A stretch of DNA of 42,959 nt from a virus, in the IMG/VR virus record IMGVR_UViG_3300034072_000110, positions 1 through 42,959 of that record; one strand, 5' to 3'. The notes under the pieces are model-generated. The model had not been told where the DNA came from, did not search any database, and saw only the letters and a program-made list of their open reading frames with translations. Each line of letters opens with the position of its first letter. The first letter of the stretch is position 1. Of this stretch, positions 1-7,668 are shown piece after piece. The translations under genes and the position numbers were made by a program.

Positions 1-2
1 TA

Positions 3-212
3 ATGGCCCCGCGCAAGAAAGCCAAGAAGGCAGAGCCGTCTAAACGCCGGTCCATTCTGGCCCCGCTACGCACCGCTTGCCTGTCGTCGGTATCTCTGGA
101 TACCTTGGCGCTCGTAATGCCCCCGCCGCGCCGCGCACCGCGCGACAGTGTGCATTACTACAGTGATGGCAAGCGGCATGTTGTCGATCTGGAAACGAGC
201 CATGGCCTGTGA
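3..212 (+). CDS. small basic hypothetical protein
   Basis: Product of 69 residues, not recognised. It opens with a lysine/arginine-rich stretch (MAPRKKAKKAEPSKRR) and ends in a more ordinary segment with DSVHYYSDGKRHVVDLE. The ATG overlaps the TAA at 1-3, which is the in-frame stop of the gene running off the end of the window, so the two are probably translationally coupled (TAATG) in the circular genome. I see no good Shine-Dalgarno sequence of its own, which fits coupling. The basic N-terminus could contact nucleic acid, but that is inference only. It overlaps the next gene by 11 bp. Confidence 0.6.
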   Translation: MAPRKKAKKAEPSKRRSILAPLRTACLSSVSLDTLALVMPPPRRAPRDSVHYYSDGKRHVVDLETSHGL

Positions 213-393
213 GGCTCGCCGCATATCGGACGGCTCGTTTCGCTGTACCGCGTGCGGCACCGCATGGGACGCCGACGACGAGAAGCCGGAATGCAAGCCG
301 CAGAAGGTGAAACGTGACGCGACTTCCAAAAAGGACAGGAAAGAACCCTACCGTCGAAGACACGTTTTTGGTTCGCATCTGCCACGCACTTGA
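202..393 (+). CDS. small zinc-ribbon-like protein
   Basis: A 63-residue protein starting MACEARRISDG. It has CTACGTAWDADDEKPEC, with Cys at about 14, 17 and 29, plus a Cys near the N-terminus. This spacing resembles a small zinc-binding ribbon. The C-terminal half is strongly basic (KKDRKEPYRRRHVFG). The ATG at 202 is chosen because GGAAACGAG precedes it closely; a longer reading frame from 148 would overlap the upstream gene extensively. The last 80 bp overlap the next gene. Small zinc-ribbon proteins are common in phage early regions and often bind nucleic acid or host proteins; the actual role here is unknown. Confidence 0.6.
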   Translation: MACEARRISDGSFRCTACGTAWDADDEKPECKPQKVKRDATSKKDRKEPYRRRHVFGSHLPRT

Positions 394-655
394 CGTGCCG
401 CCGCGTATGCTCGCGGCGCGTCTAGGAGTTGAGTACGCAGAGCTTGAGCCGTTGCTAGACGACAGGCACAAACTCGTTGAGATAGATCGGGACGAAGTAT
501 GGTGGAAGCTAGCCGAGTACGTGAACATACGTCTAGGCGAACTCATGGCTATACGTCACGAACTAGACAAATCCTTGCAAAAGGACAGAGCGGCGCGCGC
601 ACTGCGTATCGCGCATCACAGGCGGCGGGACAAAAAGCCGTCGCCCCGTTCATAA
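314..655 (+). CDS. conserved phage protein, GTG start
   Basis: A 113-residue protein of unknown function starting at GTG, with AAGGTG just upstream as a ribosome binding site. The middle (FLVRICHALDVPPRMLAARLGVEYAELEPLL, quoted in parts) has the spacing of a helix-turn-helix: helix, short turn at LGV, helix. It is followed by an acidic/aromatic segment (EIDRDEVWWKLAEYVN) and a very basic tail rich in Arg and Lys. I infer a DNA-binding or regulatory protein, but the helix-turn-helix reading is by eye and weak. It overlaps the zinc-ribbon gene upstream. A possible nested membrane peptide lies in another frame at its 3' end. Confidence 0.65.
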   Translation: MTRLPKRTGKNPTVEDTFLVRICHALDVPPRMLAARLGVEYAELEPLLDDRHKLVEIDRDEVWWKLAEYVNIRLGELMAIRHELDKSLQKDRAARALRIAHHRRRDKKPSPRS

Positions 656-738
656 CCCCGTCGCCCGCACCGCGACGGTACATAGCGGTCGTAATGATCG
701 TGCTGCTAGCGATAGGCTGGCTAACCAAGAGGTATTGA
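499..738 (+). CDS. possible nested single-membrane-span peptide
   Basis: A 79-codon frame overlaps the 3' half of the 314-655 gene and extends past it. The part beyond the overlap encodes a clear hydrophobic segment (RRYIAVVMIVLLAIGWLTKRY) with positive residues on both sides. It ends two bases before the next ATG, with that gene's AAGAGG ribosome site inside it, as coupled genes do. The only ATG far enough upstream is at 499, whose ribosome site is poor, and the first two thirds look like out-of-frame coding. Either a short membrane peptide is made from a non-standard start near 650, or this is chance. Kept as low confidence because otherwise 656-739 has no explanation. Confidence 0.3.
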   Translation: MVEASRVREHTSRRTHGYTSRTRQILAKGQSGARTAYRASQAAGQKAVAPFITPSPAPRRYIAVVMIVLLAIGWLTKRY

Positions 739-739
739 C

Positions 740-949
740 ATGAGCGACTACAAGATCACCTTTGCCCGCCACACCGGCAAGCTCAAAGACGACGTGACCG
801 AACACGAAGTGAACCGCAACGAGTTCAAGCGTGTTACGAGCAACGAGTTTATCCAGATCGGCGTGGACGTTTACCAGCGGTACGAACTCAACGAGTACAC
901 CGCCACGTATCTGTCCATTCACCCGCTGCGCATTTCACTTGGGAGCTAA
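740..949 (+). CDS. hypothetical protein, 69 aa
   Basis: A small charged protein (starts MSDYKITFARHTGK) with no recognised domain. AAGAGG at a normal distance before the ATG supports the start. The second half reads as alternating polar and hydrophobic residues (FIQIGVDVYQRYELNEYTATYLSI), suggesting a small beta-rich fold. It is followed four bases later by the next small gene in the same direction, so it belongs to the rightward early/replication operon. Confidence 0.65.
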   Translation: MSDYKITFARHTGKLKDDVTEHEVNRNEFKRVTSNEFIQIGVDVYQRYELNEYTATYLSIHPLRISLGS

Positions 950-953
950 GGCC

Positions 954-1091
954 ATGGGCAAGAGCGATGAAGCAACCGCGCTCGCGATGCTGCGCAGCGG
1001 TCGTAGCTACGACGAAGCATCGCGCCTGACGGGCGTATCCGTGGCGCGTTGCATGGAACTCGTACCCATGCCAGAAAGGAAAACGCCATGA
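954..1091 (+). CDS. 45-aa helix-turn-helix-like peptide
   Basis: A very short gene starting MGKSDEATALAMLRSG. The chosen ATG has GGGAG about nine bases upstream. The sequence ALAMLRSGRSYDEASRLTGVSVARC resembles the first two or three helices of a Hin/resolvase-type helix-turn-helix (LRSGxSYxEASRLTGVS), so it may bind DNA. Its stop overlaps the next start as ATGA, a strong sign that it is translated. Function beyond possible DNA binding is unknown. Confidence 0.6.
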   Translation: MGKSDEATALAMLRSGRSYDEASRLTGVSVARCMELVPMPERKTP

Positions 1092-1339
1092 ACTTCACCG
1101 CTTCCGTAGCGTACGGAGTGGCAGCGCTGGTGCTTATGGCGCTTGCGTTCCACATGACAGGCGATGACTTCGGCGTCGCTCTTGTCGCCATCACCGCAGC
1201 GCTGGCGTGGGCGTCGTGCTACTGCACGGCGCTGTACGAACAGACTGCCGCTAAGGGCTTTGCGACGGCTGGCGTTGGCCTGACAGGTTGGGCGCTCGTC
1301 GTCGGCCTGTTCGCCGTAGCGAGGTTGCTTCTGTCATGA
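1088..1339 (+). CDS. small membrane protein, about three spans
   Basis: An 83-residue hydrophobic protein starting MNFTASVAYGVAALVLMALAF. Three hydrophobic segments are visible, at about residues 7-24, 29-50 and 56-81 (the last ending GLFAVARLLLS). The ATG at 1088 has AAAGGA upstream and overlaps the previous stop. It ends by ATGA overlap with the next gene. It is likely an inner-membrane protein, but far from the lysis genes at 13.1-14.8 kb, so I do not call it a holin. A role in altering the host membrane or superinfection exclusion is possible but unsupported. Confidence 0.6.
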   Translation: MNFTASVAYGVAALVLMALAFHMTGDDFGVALVAITAALAWASCYCTALYEQTAAKGFATAGVGLTGWALVVGLFAVARLLLS

Positions 1340-1626
1340 GCAAGTTGACGCACACCGGCATACGCCAGTTCGAGATTGTCGTACACGTCAACGGCTGGCT
1401 TGAAGGCACGTTGGAAGACTGGCCCGCACAGATACAAGACGGCGTGTACGCAGCGCTCGAACGCAAGAGCGATGAAGTGGAATTGCCGCTTGCCATCGTG
1501 TTTAGCAAGTGCGACCACGATCCTGACTTGCCGAACGATCACCCGCAAAAGTTCTGGCTGCATATCGTCGCATCCGAAGTTGTCATGGCCGATCAGCGCA
1601 CCATCGATCCGAGACGCTTGCAATGA
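1336..1626 (+). CDS. hypothetical protein, 96 aa
   Basis: A protein of unknown function starting MSKLTHTGIRQFEIVVHVNG. The start is the ATGA overlap at 1336; a longer in-frame start at 1288 would lie inside the membrane-protein gene. The pattern of short beta-like stretches (QFEIVVHVNG, ELPLAIVFSKC, FWLHIVASEVV) suggests a small alpha/beta fold. It ends with a four-base overlap onto the RuvC-like gene, so the two are co-translated. Confidence 0.65.
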   Translation: MSKLTHTGIRQFEIVVHVNGWLEGTLEDWPAQIQDGVYAALERKSDEVELPLAIVFSKCDHDPDLPNDHPQKFWLHIVASEVVMADQRTIDPRRLQ

Positions 1627-2198
1627 CGTTGATCGTAGGCGTGGACCCCGGCGGCAATGGTGCGTTTGCGGTATTCGACAACATATCGCAACGTATCATA
1701 AGCATAGACGACATGCCGGTGTGGTATCAGACCATCGGCAAGAAGAAACGTAAGCGCGTGGACGCACTCGCGCTTGCCGACATGTTCGACACGTACGAAA
1801 TGATGGGCGTCGAGCTTGTCGTAATGGAAGCCGTAGGCGGCAGACCGCGCCAGTCGGCCAGCGCTGCGTTCGTCTTCGGGTATGGCGTCGGGCTGGTGTA
1901 CATGGCGGCGCTGTACAGTAAGATCGTCATTGAAACCGTACCACCTGCCGCGTGGAAGAAGATACTCAACGTACCGGGTAAGCAGAACGGCAGCGACGAC
2001 GACATTATGGCGCGGGCTGACGAACTCTTTCCGCAGGATCGGGCCTTGTGGCGCGGCGAACGTGGTGGTAAGAAGATCGACAGGGCCGAAGCGGCTATGC
2101 TCGCCAAGTTTGGCGCAGACCATGTGCTGCACACCATCGGACAGATAGGCGACGCCGAGTTGCGCTTGGCGTACCAGAACGCAGACACAGGAGCGTAA
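1623..2198 (+). CDS. RuvC-like Holliday junction resolvase
   Basis: A 191-residue protein with the RNase H-fold layout of RuvC. The first strand is LIVGVDPGGNGAFAVFD with the catalytic Asp at residue 8, a second acidic residue is in VVMEAV (Glu69), and the C-terminal acidic motif is DRAEAAML (Asp153). Between them is the PPAAWKKIL segment typical of phage RuvC-like nucleases. The family cleaves branched DNA in the cytoplasm with divalent metal; in a phage this resolves recombination or replication intermediates before packaging. Length is near the usual size for RuvC. It opens the DNA-metabolism block and overlaps the gene upstream by four bases. Confidence 0.85.
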   Translation: MTLIVGVDPGGNGAFAVFDNISQRIISIDDMPVWYQTIGKKKRKRVDALALADMFDTYEMMGVELVVMEAVGGRPRQSASAAFVFGYGVGLVYMAALYSKIVIETVPPAAWKKILNVPGKQNGSDDDIMARADELFPQDRALWRGERGGKKIDRAEAAMLAKFGADHVLHTIGQIGDAELRLAYQNADTGA

Positions 2199-2202
2199 AC
2201 CT

Positions 2203-2391
2203 ATGCAAGACACACCAACGAAGAACGAAATCTTGACGAGCAAGTTCATTGGCGAACTGCCGGACAGCAACGAACAGTGGTCGGTTGCCGTCACGGACAA
2301 GGGCGTCGTCGTGCTTGTCAATAACGATCACCCGCCGCACGCCATCGTGGACGGCAAGTTGGTAAAGGTGGAAGCAAATGGCTTGGGCTGA
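2203..2391 (+). CDS. hypothetical protein, 62 aa
   Basis: A small acidic protein (starts MQDTPTKNEILTSK) without recognised domains. The central part (EQWSVAVTDKGVVVLVNND) reads as short beta strands. The 3' end overlaps the next gene by 14 bases, and the next ribosome site lies inside it. Position between the resolvase and the kinase suggests the replication operon; no function is visible. Confidence 0.6.
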   Translation: MQDTPTKNEILTSKFIGELPDSNEQWSVAVTDKGVVVLVNNDHPPHAIVDGKLVKVEANGLG

Positions 2392-2626
2392 CGTACCGGC
2401 CAAGCTCGCGCAGCTAGACGCCGAAGAATACACCGACGATACGCAAGGCACGACGAACAGCGCCAAGCTGATCGCAGAGTTCACGAACGGCAAGTCGTTT
2501 GACGAGAACGATATCCTGCCGGAACTGCGCGACGAGTTCGAGAAGCAGCTTGACTACCGCCTTGGCGCAATGGTCAACCTGCGCAACTCGAAAGCGTGGC
2601 CCATCGAGACGCTAAGGGCGCTGTAG
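2378..2626 (+). CDS. hypothetical acidic protein, 82 aa
   Basis: A small, helical-looking acidic protein (starts MAWADVPAKLAQLDAEEYTDD), not recognised. GGTGGAAG stands a few bases before the ATG, which lies inside the end of the preceding gene. The C-terminal part (LRDEFEKQLDYRLGAMVNLRN) could form an amphipathic helix. It is followed after three bases by the kinase-like gene, so translation is probably coupled. Confidence 0.6.
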   Translation: MAWADVPAKLAQLDAEEYTDDTQGTTNSAKLIAEFTNGKSFDENDILPELRDEFEKQLDYRLGAMVNLRNSKAWPIETLRAL

Positions 2627-2629
2627 CAA

Positions 2630-3190
2630 ATGAAAGTCGTACTGTTCAACGGCCCGCGTACATCGGGCAAGGATACGCTTGCGCTCGCTTTGGCGGCTCG
2701 CCTGTCCAGCCGTCACCCGGTCACGATCCTACCCATGGCCAGACCGATGCACGAGGCCGCGCTTGCCGAACATGGCTTGCCGCCTGAAAAGGTGGATGCG
2801 TACCAAGCTGTCAAGGACGAACCGCAGGACGAGTTAGGCGGCAAGACGCCCCGCGAAGTGTACATAGACTACGGCAACCGGCTACGTGCCGAACATGGGC
2901 CGAACGTGTTGGGCGATCTATGGCGTGAGCGCGCGTCGCTTATCTCGAACCACGAACGCGGCTGGCTACTCGTGCCAGACGTACGGTTTCAGCCCGAAGT
3001 CAATGCAGCGATAACGCTTGCGGGCCGTGACAACACCATGTTAATGTACGTTGTGCGTACCGGCACGTCGTGGGAACGCGACATAGGCCGCTTCTGCGAA
3101 CACGACTGGTCGTGTACGTTCATCAACAACGGCTCGCTTGACGGTTTAGGCGGGCGTCTCGAACAACTGTTGGAAAGGGCATGGCAATGA
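2630..3190 (+). CDS. P-loop deoxynucleoside monophosphate kinase-like protein
   Basis: A 186-residue protein with an N-terminal P-loop, VVLFNGPRTSGKDTLA, where Lys14 would hold phosphate. The GKDT form is typical of phage dNMP kinases (T4 gp1-like) and related P-loop kinases. Further on are a VDAYQAVKDEP segment, the helical TPREVYIDYGNRLRAEHG and a strand with a conserved Asp-Arg (GWLLVPDVRFQPE), an arrangement shared by phage dNMP kinases. The expected role is phosphorylating deoxynucleotides for phage DNA synthesis in the cytoplasm. Substrate cannot be told from the sequence. The gene ends in an ATGA overlap with the next one. Confidence 0.75.
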   Translation: MKVVLFNGPRTSGKDTLALALAARLSSRHPVTILPMARPMHEAALAEHGLPPEKVDAYQAVKDEPQDELGGKTPREVYIDYGNRLRAEHGPNVLGDLWRERASLISNHERGWLLVPDVRFQPEVNAAITLAGRDNTMLMYVVRTGTSWERDIGRFCEHDWSCTFINNGSLDGLGGRLEQLLERAWQ

Positions 3191-3651
3191 GTGATCGCAT
3201 ATCACCGTGGCAACCGGAACAAGACCGTATCCGCCTCGCCATGCTAGGCAAGCTGCTTGAAGAATTGGGCGAAGCTGCCCAACGCGCTGCCCGGTGTATC
3301 ACGCACGGCATTGACGAGACGGACCCCGACACAGGGCGTACAAACGCCGAAGAACTGCAACGCGAACTGACAGACGTTGAAGCCTGCATGTCCGTAGCCC
3401 GTCAAGTTGACGACAGGCTACGCAGTCTGCATAACCGTTTCATGACAAAGACCGATGGCTTTGAGCGTTGGCACGCCATGATCCGCAAAGGCGAACGCGA
3501 CGCATTGCTCGAACACGCCAGCACGTCGCCCGGTCCTGTGAACTGTAACGTACGCAAGCGCCACCAAGGCGAAGCGTACCCGCGTACGTGCGAGCGGTGC
3601 GGACTTGGCCCTTGCCCGTTCTTCAACGATAACGGCGCAAAGAAACCATGA
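3187..3651 (+). CDS. MazG-like all-alpha NTP pyrophosphohydrolase
   Basis: A 154-residue protein. The N-terminal 70 residues carry the MazG-type pattern LGKLLEELGEAAQRAARC followed by ELQRELTDVEA, i.e. an EExxE-like helix and a later ExxD helix that together bind magnesium in this superfamily. The C-terminal third is different: CNVRKRH, then CERCGLGPCPF, a possible CxxC-x4-C metal site. MazG-type enzymes hydrolyse nucleoside triphosphates to monophosphates, and in phages may adjust nucleotide or alarmone pools. ATG 3187 is preferred over 3181 because GGAAAGG is then at the right distance and overlaps the previous stop as ATGA. Confidence 0.7.
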   Translation: MSDRISPWQPEQDRIRLAMLGKLLEELGEAAQRAARCITHGIDETDPDTGRTNAEELQRELTDVEACMSVARQVDDRLRSLHNRFMTKTDGFERWHAMIRKGERDALLEHASTSPGPVNCNVRKRHQGEAYPRTCERCGLGPCPFFNDNGAKKP

Positions 3652-5018
3652 CGTTACCGCTGTTCGACTATCAGACCGTAGCCGCAAACATCATGGCGTC
3701 GCGTGACCGCTACGGGCTGCATGACGAAATGGGTATCGGCAAGACGGCCACGACAATCGGCGCTATCAACGCAACGCTAGGCGAGCGGGGTATCATCGTG
3801 TGCCCCGCCATGCTACGCGAGAACTGGATCAAAGAGTTCAAGAAGTTCTCGACGTACGATCTGCGCCTATGCAAAGGCAAGAACATACACGACTACGTAG
3901 CGTGGTCCCGTGGCCGCTTTGACGTGCTGATAACCAGCTACGAACAGATGGCTAAGTGGACGAAAGAGTTCGCCAAGACCGGCGAGTACATAGACTTCGT
4001 GGCGTTTGACGAAGCGCACTATCTCAAGAACGTGAACGCCAACCGCACGCGCGCCCTGCTAGGGCTTGAAGCGAGCGGCGACGACAGCTTGATACAGTGG
4101 GCGGAACACTCGTGGCACGTCACGGGTACACCCATGGCGAACGATCCGCTCGACGTGTTCTCGTTCCTGCGCTTCGCCAAAGCAATCGACATGGACAGCG
4201 ACGAGTTCGTGAAATACTTCTTTGAGAAGCGTGTCACGACGTACGGTGCGCGCCACTTCCCTAAGCCGGAAATGGTGCCGACGCTACAAAGCCTGATATA
4301 CAACAACGCTATCCGCCGCACGCACAAAGACGTGGGCATGGAGCTACCCCCGATCTGGCTACAAGAAACGCTGATCGAAGGCAGCACCGTGGAAATCGAG
4401 GATGCGCTGTCCGGCTACCCGCACCTTGAACAGCAGATCATAACGGCTATCGAGACTGGCGACATGTCCAAGCTCGACGCTGCGCACATAGCGACAGTGC
4501 GCCGCCTCGTCGGCAAGGCCAAGGCTGTACCCTATGCGCAAATGCTCAAGATGGAACTGGACGCAGGATCGGGCAAGCGCGTGGTGTTCTGCGTCCACAC
4601 CGAACCGCTGCTGTACGTTGAGCGCTTCCTAAAGAAGTACGGGTACGGCGTCGTCAAGGCGTACGGCGACATGAACGACAGGGACAGACAGGAAAGCGTT
4701 CGCGCGTTCATGGAAGACCCGAACGTCCACGTCTTTATAGGCAACATACGAGTTGCCGGTGTGGGCTTGACGCTGACGGAAAGCCATGAAATAGATTTGC
4801 TGGAAAGCGACTGGTCGCCCGCTGGCAACGCCCAAGCGATCAAGCGTGTACACCGCTACGGACAAACCAACAGCGTGCGCGCAAGGTTCATAACCTTGGC
4901 CAACTCGCTAGACGAGGTAGTGAACAGTATCGTGGCGCAAAAGACAGCTTCGATAGCCGAAATCGAGGGACATGCTATGACGGCGGCACCCCTTGACGTG
5001 TTGAGCAAAAGGCCGTAA
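3648..5018 (+). CDS. SNF2/superfamily 2 DNA helicase
   Basis: A 456-residue protein with a full set of superfamily 2 motifs. Walker A is DEMGIGKTATT (Lys32), motif Ia is GIIVCPAMLRENWIKE, the DEAH-type motif II is FDEAHYLKN (residues 121-124) and motif III is VTGTPMAND. The second domain has RVVFCVHTEPLL and ends with motif VI QAIKRVHRYGQ. The HRxGQ form and compact size are typical of phage SNF2-like helicases. It probably remodels or translocates on DNA using ATP during replication or recombination. It follows the MazG-like gene with a four-base overlap. Confidence 0.88.
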   Translation: MTLPLFDYQTVAANIMASRDRYGLHDEMGIGKTATTIGAINATLGERGIIVCPAMLRENWIKEFKKFSTYDLRLCKGKNIHDYVAWSRGRFDVLITSYEQMAKWTKEFAKTGEYIDFVAFDEAHYLKNVNANRTRALLGLEASGDDSLIQWAEHSWHVTGTPMANDPLDVFSFLRFAKAIDMDSDEFVKYFFEKRVTTYGARHFPKPEMVPTLQSLIYNNAIRRTHKDVGMELPPIWLQETLIEGSTVEIEDALSGYPHLEQQIITAIETGDMSKLDAAHIATVRRLVGKAKAVPYAQMLKMELDAGSGKRVVFCVHTEPLLYVERFLKKYGYGVVKAYGDMNDRDRQESVRAFMEDPNVHVFIGNIRVAGVGLTLTESHEIDLLESDWSPAGNAQAIKRVHRYGQTNSVRARFITLANSLDEVVNSIVAQKTASIAEIEGHAMTAAPLDVLSKRP

Positions 5019-5053
5019 ACAAGTTATGCAAATCACCTGACAGGAGACAGCAT

Positions 5054-5449
5054 ATGAAAGTCGAATTTGATCCTACCAACGCAGCGGAAGTAGCCGCCGT
5101 ACAGCGGCTTATTGGCGGGGCGGGCAGCACTGCCGCCGCACCGGCTGCGCACAATCCCGCCCCTGCACCAGCGCCCGCACCGGCCCCGGCTCACGCCGCA
5201 CCGGCCCCTGCGCCCGCTCCCGCCCCGGCACCTGCACCGGCACCAGCGCCCGCACCTGCCCCGGCCCCTGCGCCTGCACCTGCTGGCGGTGCAGTATCCC
5301 AAGCAGATTTTGCCGCCGCTGTCCAGAACTACGCCAAGGTCAACAGCCCGAAGGCTACCAAGGCGAAGTTCGCGGAGTTCGGATACACGAAGATCAGCGA
5401 CGTACCAGCCGAACGGTACGCCGAACTGCTTCCCCACTTCACGGCGTAA
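5054..5449 (+). CDS. protein with long Ala-Pro linker
   Basis: A 131-residue protein in three parts. The N-terminus is short and acidic-polar (MKVEFDPTNAAEVAAVQRLIGG). The centre, about residues 30-77, is nearly pure alternating Ala and Pro. The C-terminal domain of about 50 residues reads SQADFAAAVQNYAKVNSPKA and onwards, ending in ELLPHFTA. Ala-Pro repeats form stiff, extended linkers in enzymes and adaptors, so the two ends are probably separate binding modules. AGGAGA precedes the ATG. Sitting between the helicase and the nuclease, it may be an accessory factor for one of them; this is inference. The repeat DNA is listed separately. Confidence 0.7.
   Translation: MKVEFDPTNAAEVAAVQRLIGGAGSTAAAPAAHNPAPAPAPAPAPAHAAPAPAPAPAPAPAPAPAPAPAPAPAPAPAGGAVSQADFAAAVQNYAKVNSPKATKAKFAEFGYTKISDVPAERYAELLPHFTA
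5149..5283 (+). repeat. GC-rich GCNCCN repeat encoding Ala-Pro tract
   Basis: Imperfect hexanucleotide repeats (variants of GCACCN/GCCCCN) encode alternating Ala-Pro through the middle of the 5054-5449 gene. Third positions vary between units, so the amino-acid repeat is better conserved than the DNA. This points to selection on the linker, though unequal crossing-over could change its length. Confidence 0.8.
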
Positions 5450-5460
5450 GGGCAGCAACA

Positions 5461-6786
5461 ATGAGCGGGCACGCAGACAGACAACATCGTCGCTTCTCGC
5501 CGTCGCAGGCGGAACGTTTCACCGTATGCCACGGCAGCACGAACTTGCTGAAACGCGTGCCCGCTCGTCCTGATAGCGAGTACGCTATCGAGGGAACCAA
5601 AGCCCACGAAGTCCTTGACGCCGCGTTGGCCAACGGCATTCGTGATGCGAAGACAGCGCACCGCGACTACTCGTCGCTGTGTATGGAAGACTTGAACACA
5701 TTCGACAACATGTTCTACTTCGCCGTGAACATGGCCTTGAACTACGTGTACAGCATCCTTGACGAATACCCTGACGCCGTGCTGTTCAACGAGCGCTTCG
5801 TCAACCCGCCGTCCGAAGTCGCGCCCGGTGAGACAGGCGGCTACTGCGACATAGCGATATGGGTTCCAAGCCTCAAGACGTTGTTCATCATCGACTACAA
5901 GCATGGCGCGGGTATCGCTAAGGACGTGAAGGGCAACCCGCAGCCGATGCAATACGGCGCTGGTTTCCTGTACGAAGAAAACGCCGTGGTGCCCGTCGAG
6001 GAAGTGAACAGCGTTGTGCTGACGATCATACAGCCTCGTGCGTTCCACCCTGACGGCGCGATCCGTGAACACGAGCTTACACCGTACGAGCTATACGAGT
6101 ACATGTGCTGGCTTGACGACATGATCGCGGAGAACTTGAAGCCCGACGCGCCGCTCGTACCAGACGACAACGGCAAGACGATGGATCATTGCCGCTTCTG
6201 CGACGCGAATACCGTGTGCCCCGCCCGTGAGGCCAAGGCTTTGACAGCCGTGGGTTCGCAGTTCAAGACAGTCCAGATGGTGCGCAAGCCCGATCTACCC
6301 GACGTGAAGAACATCGATATCAACCGCTTGGCGCACATTCGCATGGCCGCGCCGATGCTGCGCAAGTTCCTAGACGACGTGGAAAACCATTGCTACGAAC
6401 TCGCCATGAGCGGGCACGCAGTACCCGGCGCAAAGCTGGTCGAGACGCAAGCGCGCCGCCAGTATTACGGCGACGAGGAAGAAGTAGCACAGAAAGCCGC
6501 TGCGCTCGCTGGTGTATCAGTGGACGAAGTGATGATGAAGAAGATCATGCCTATCACGCATCTTGAAAAGGTGATCGTTGAGGCATTCAAGAAACGTGTT
6601 GGACGTGGCAAGAAACAGCAAGCCGCAGCAGATGCGCGGCAAGCGTTTGCCTTCCTGACACTCAAGCAATCTTCCGGCAACCTCAAGCTGGTTGACGAAG
6701 ATGACCCGGCACCCGCCATCAACAGAGCAATAGACAGCTTCTCACAGATCGCAGGCGTGTTGCCACCACCCCAACAGGAAAGATAG
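5461..6786 (+). CDS. PD-(D/E)XK nuclease, RecB/Cas4-like (DUF2800)
   Basis: A 441-residue protein with the PD-(D/E)XK signature: GTKAHEVLD (His/Glu near 49-50), GGYCDIAIW (Asp130), LFIIDYKHGAG (Asp145, Lys147) and the QPMQYGAG motif. It also has four cysteines in the AddB/Cas4 arrangement, Cys23 far upstream and CRFCDANTVC (244, 247, 253). In that family these hold an iron-sulfur cluster tying the ends of the nuclease domain together. It is the DUF2800 type found in phage replication modules, usually beside a DUF2815 ssDNA-binding protein, as here. It probably trims DNA ends for recombination. The long C-terminal region (270-441) is helical and not recognised. Confidence 0.85.
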   Translation: MSGHADRQHRRFSPSQAERFTVCHGSTNLLKRVPARPDSEYAIEGTKAHEVLDAALANGIRDAKTAHRDYSSLCMEDLNTFDNMFYFAVNMALNYVYSILDEYPDAVLFNERFVNPPSEVAPGETGGYCDIAIWVPSLKTLFIIDYKHGAGIAKDVKGNPQPMQYGAGFLYEENAVVPVEEVNSVVLTIIQPRAFHPDGAIREHELTPYELYEYMCWLDDMIAENLKPDAPLVPDDNGKTMDHCRFCDANTVCPAREAKALTAVGSQFKTVQMVRKPDLPDVKNIDINRLAHIRMAAPMLRKFLDDVENHCYELAMSGHAVPGAKLVETQARRQYYGDEEEVAQKAAALAGVSVDEVMMKKIMPITHLEKVIVEAFKKRVGRGKKQQAAADARQAFAFLTLKQSSGNLKLVDEDDPAPAINRAIDSFSQIAGVLPPPQQER

Positions 6787-6789
6787 AAC

Positions 6790-7662
6790 ATGACCACGAC
6801 AGTAGTTAAAGACAGCATCGTAGGCGACAACTGGATTTACCAGACAGCACAGGCCGTACCTATCCAGCGCGTCATTGACGAGAAGACCGGGCAACCGACT
6901 GGCGACATTCTGACAGGCCCGGTTCGTCTCGCGTTCGACAACCTGTTCGAACTCCCGCCCGTCACGGCCACGATGACGAACCCGAAGTTCGGTGCGTCGT
7001 TGCTGTTCACCCCGTATGCGGACTTCTCCGTCCTGCACGAAGAATACTACGCAGTGTGCGCACGCGAGTTCCCCGAATATTGGGACGGTCAGCAGTACAG
7101 CGGGTTGCACTCGCCGTTCCGCGATCAGCGCGAGAAGATCAAGTTCGGCGGCTTCACCCCCGGCTGCTTGTTCATCACGTCCACCAGCAAGTTCAAGCCG
7201 CCTGTCGTTGACGTACGGTACAACCCTATCGTTGACAAGAGCAAGGTGTACCCCGGCGTGTGGGCGATCTGCGCTGTCAACGCGTACGCATACAAAGACC
7301 CGCGCAAGAAGGGCGTCGCGTTCGGGTTGCAGTCCGTCATGATTATTGGCGACGACACGAAGTTCGGCGGCGGTGCGCCCGATGCTGCTAAGGTCATGGC
7401 CGCAGCGAAGGGTATTGCTGCACCTATCGTACGGCCCGACGTTGCCCGTGGTATGCCGACGCAACAGCAGCCCGCCCCGGCAGCGGGTATCCCCGGCTAT
7501 ACGCAGCCGTCGCCCGCTCCTATGGGCGCTCCTGCCCCGGCTGGCGCACCTGTCATGCCGGGTAGCCCTGCACCAGCCGCAGCGCCCTACATGCCGCCGC
7601 AACCCGCCGCTGCCCCGCCGCTCGCAACGGGCGACGATGACGACATGTCGTTCATGAACTAA
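6790..7662 (+). CDS. single-stranded DNA-binding protein (DUF2815-type)
   Basis: A 290-residue protein. The N-terminal 200 residues resemble the phage DUF2815 ssDNA-binding family: the segments TGPVRLAFDNLFEL, FGASLLFTPY and VYPGVWAICAVNAYAY, followed by KKGVAFGLQSVMII. The rest is a flexible Pro/Ala/Gly/Gln-rich tail ending in the acidic tip GDDDDMSFMN. Acidic C-terminal tips are how many SSBs recruit partner enzymes. It should coat single-stranded DNA at the phage fork and interact with the nuclease or polymerase beside it. CAGGAAAG precedes the ATG, three bases after the nuclease gene. Confidence 0.85.
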   Translation: MTTTVVKDSIVGDNWIYQTAQAVPIQRVIDEKTGQPTGDILTGPVRLAFDNLFELPPVTATMTNPKFGASLLFTPYADFSVLHEEYYAVCAREFPEYWDGQQYSGLHSPFRDQREKIKFGGFTPGCLFITSTSKFKPPVVDVRYNPIVDKSKVYPGVWAICAVNAYAYKDPRKKGVAFGLQSVMIIGDDTKFGGGAPDAAKVMAAAKGIAAPIVRPDVARGMPTQQQPAPAAGIPGYTQPSPAPMGAPAPAGAPVMPGSPAPAAAPYMPPQPAAAPPLATGDDDDMSFMN

Positions 7663-7668
7663 ACGGCC

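Noticed and set aside
1593-2321. Long antisense frame (242 codons) opposite the resolvase gene
   Set aside because: It is the shadow of the RuvC-like coding frame in GC-rich codons; composition (His, Val, Arg-rich) is not protein-like and there is no ribosome site.
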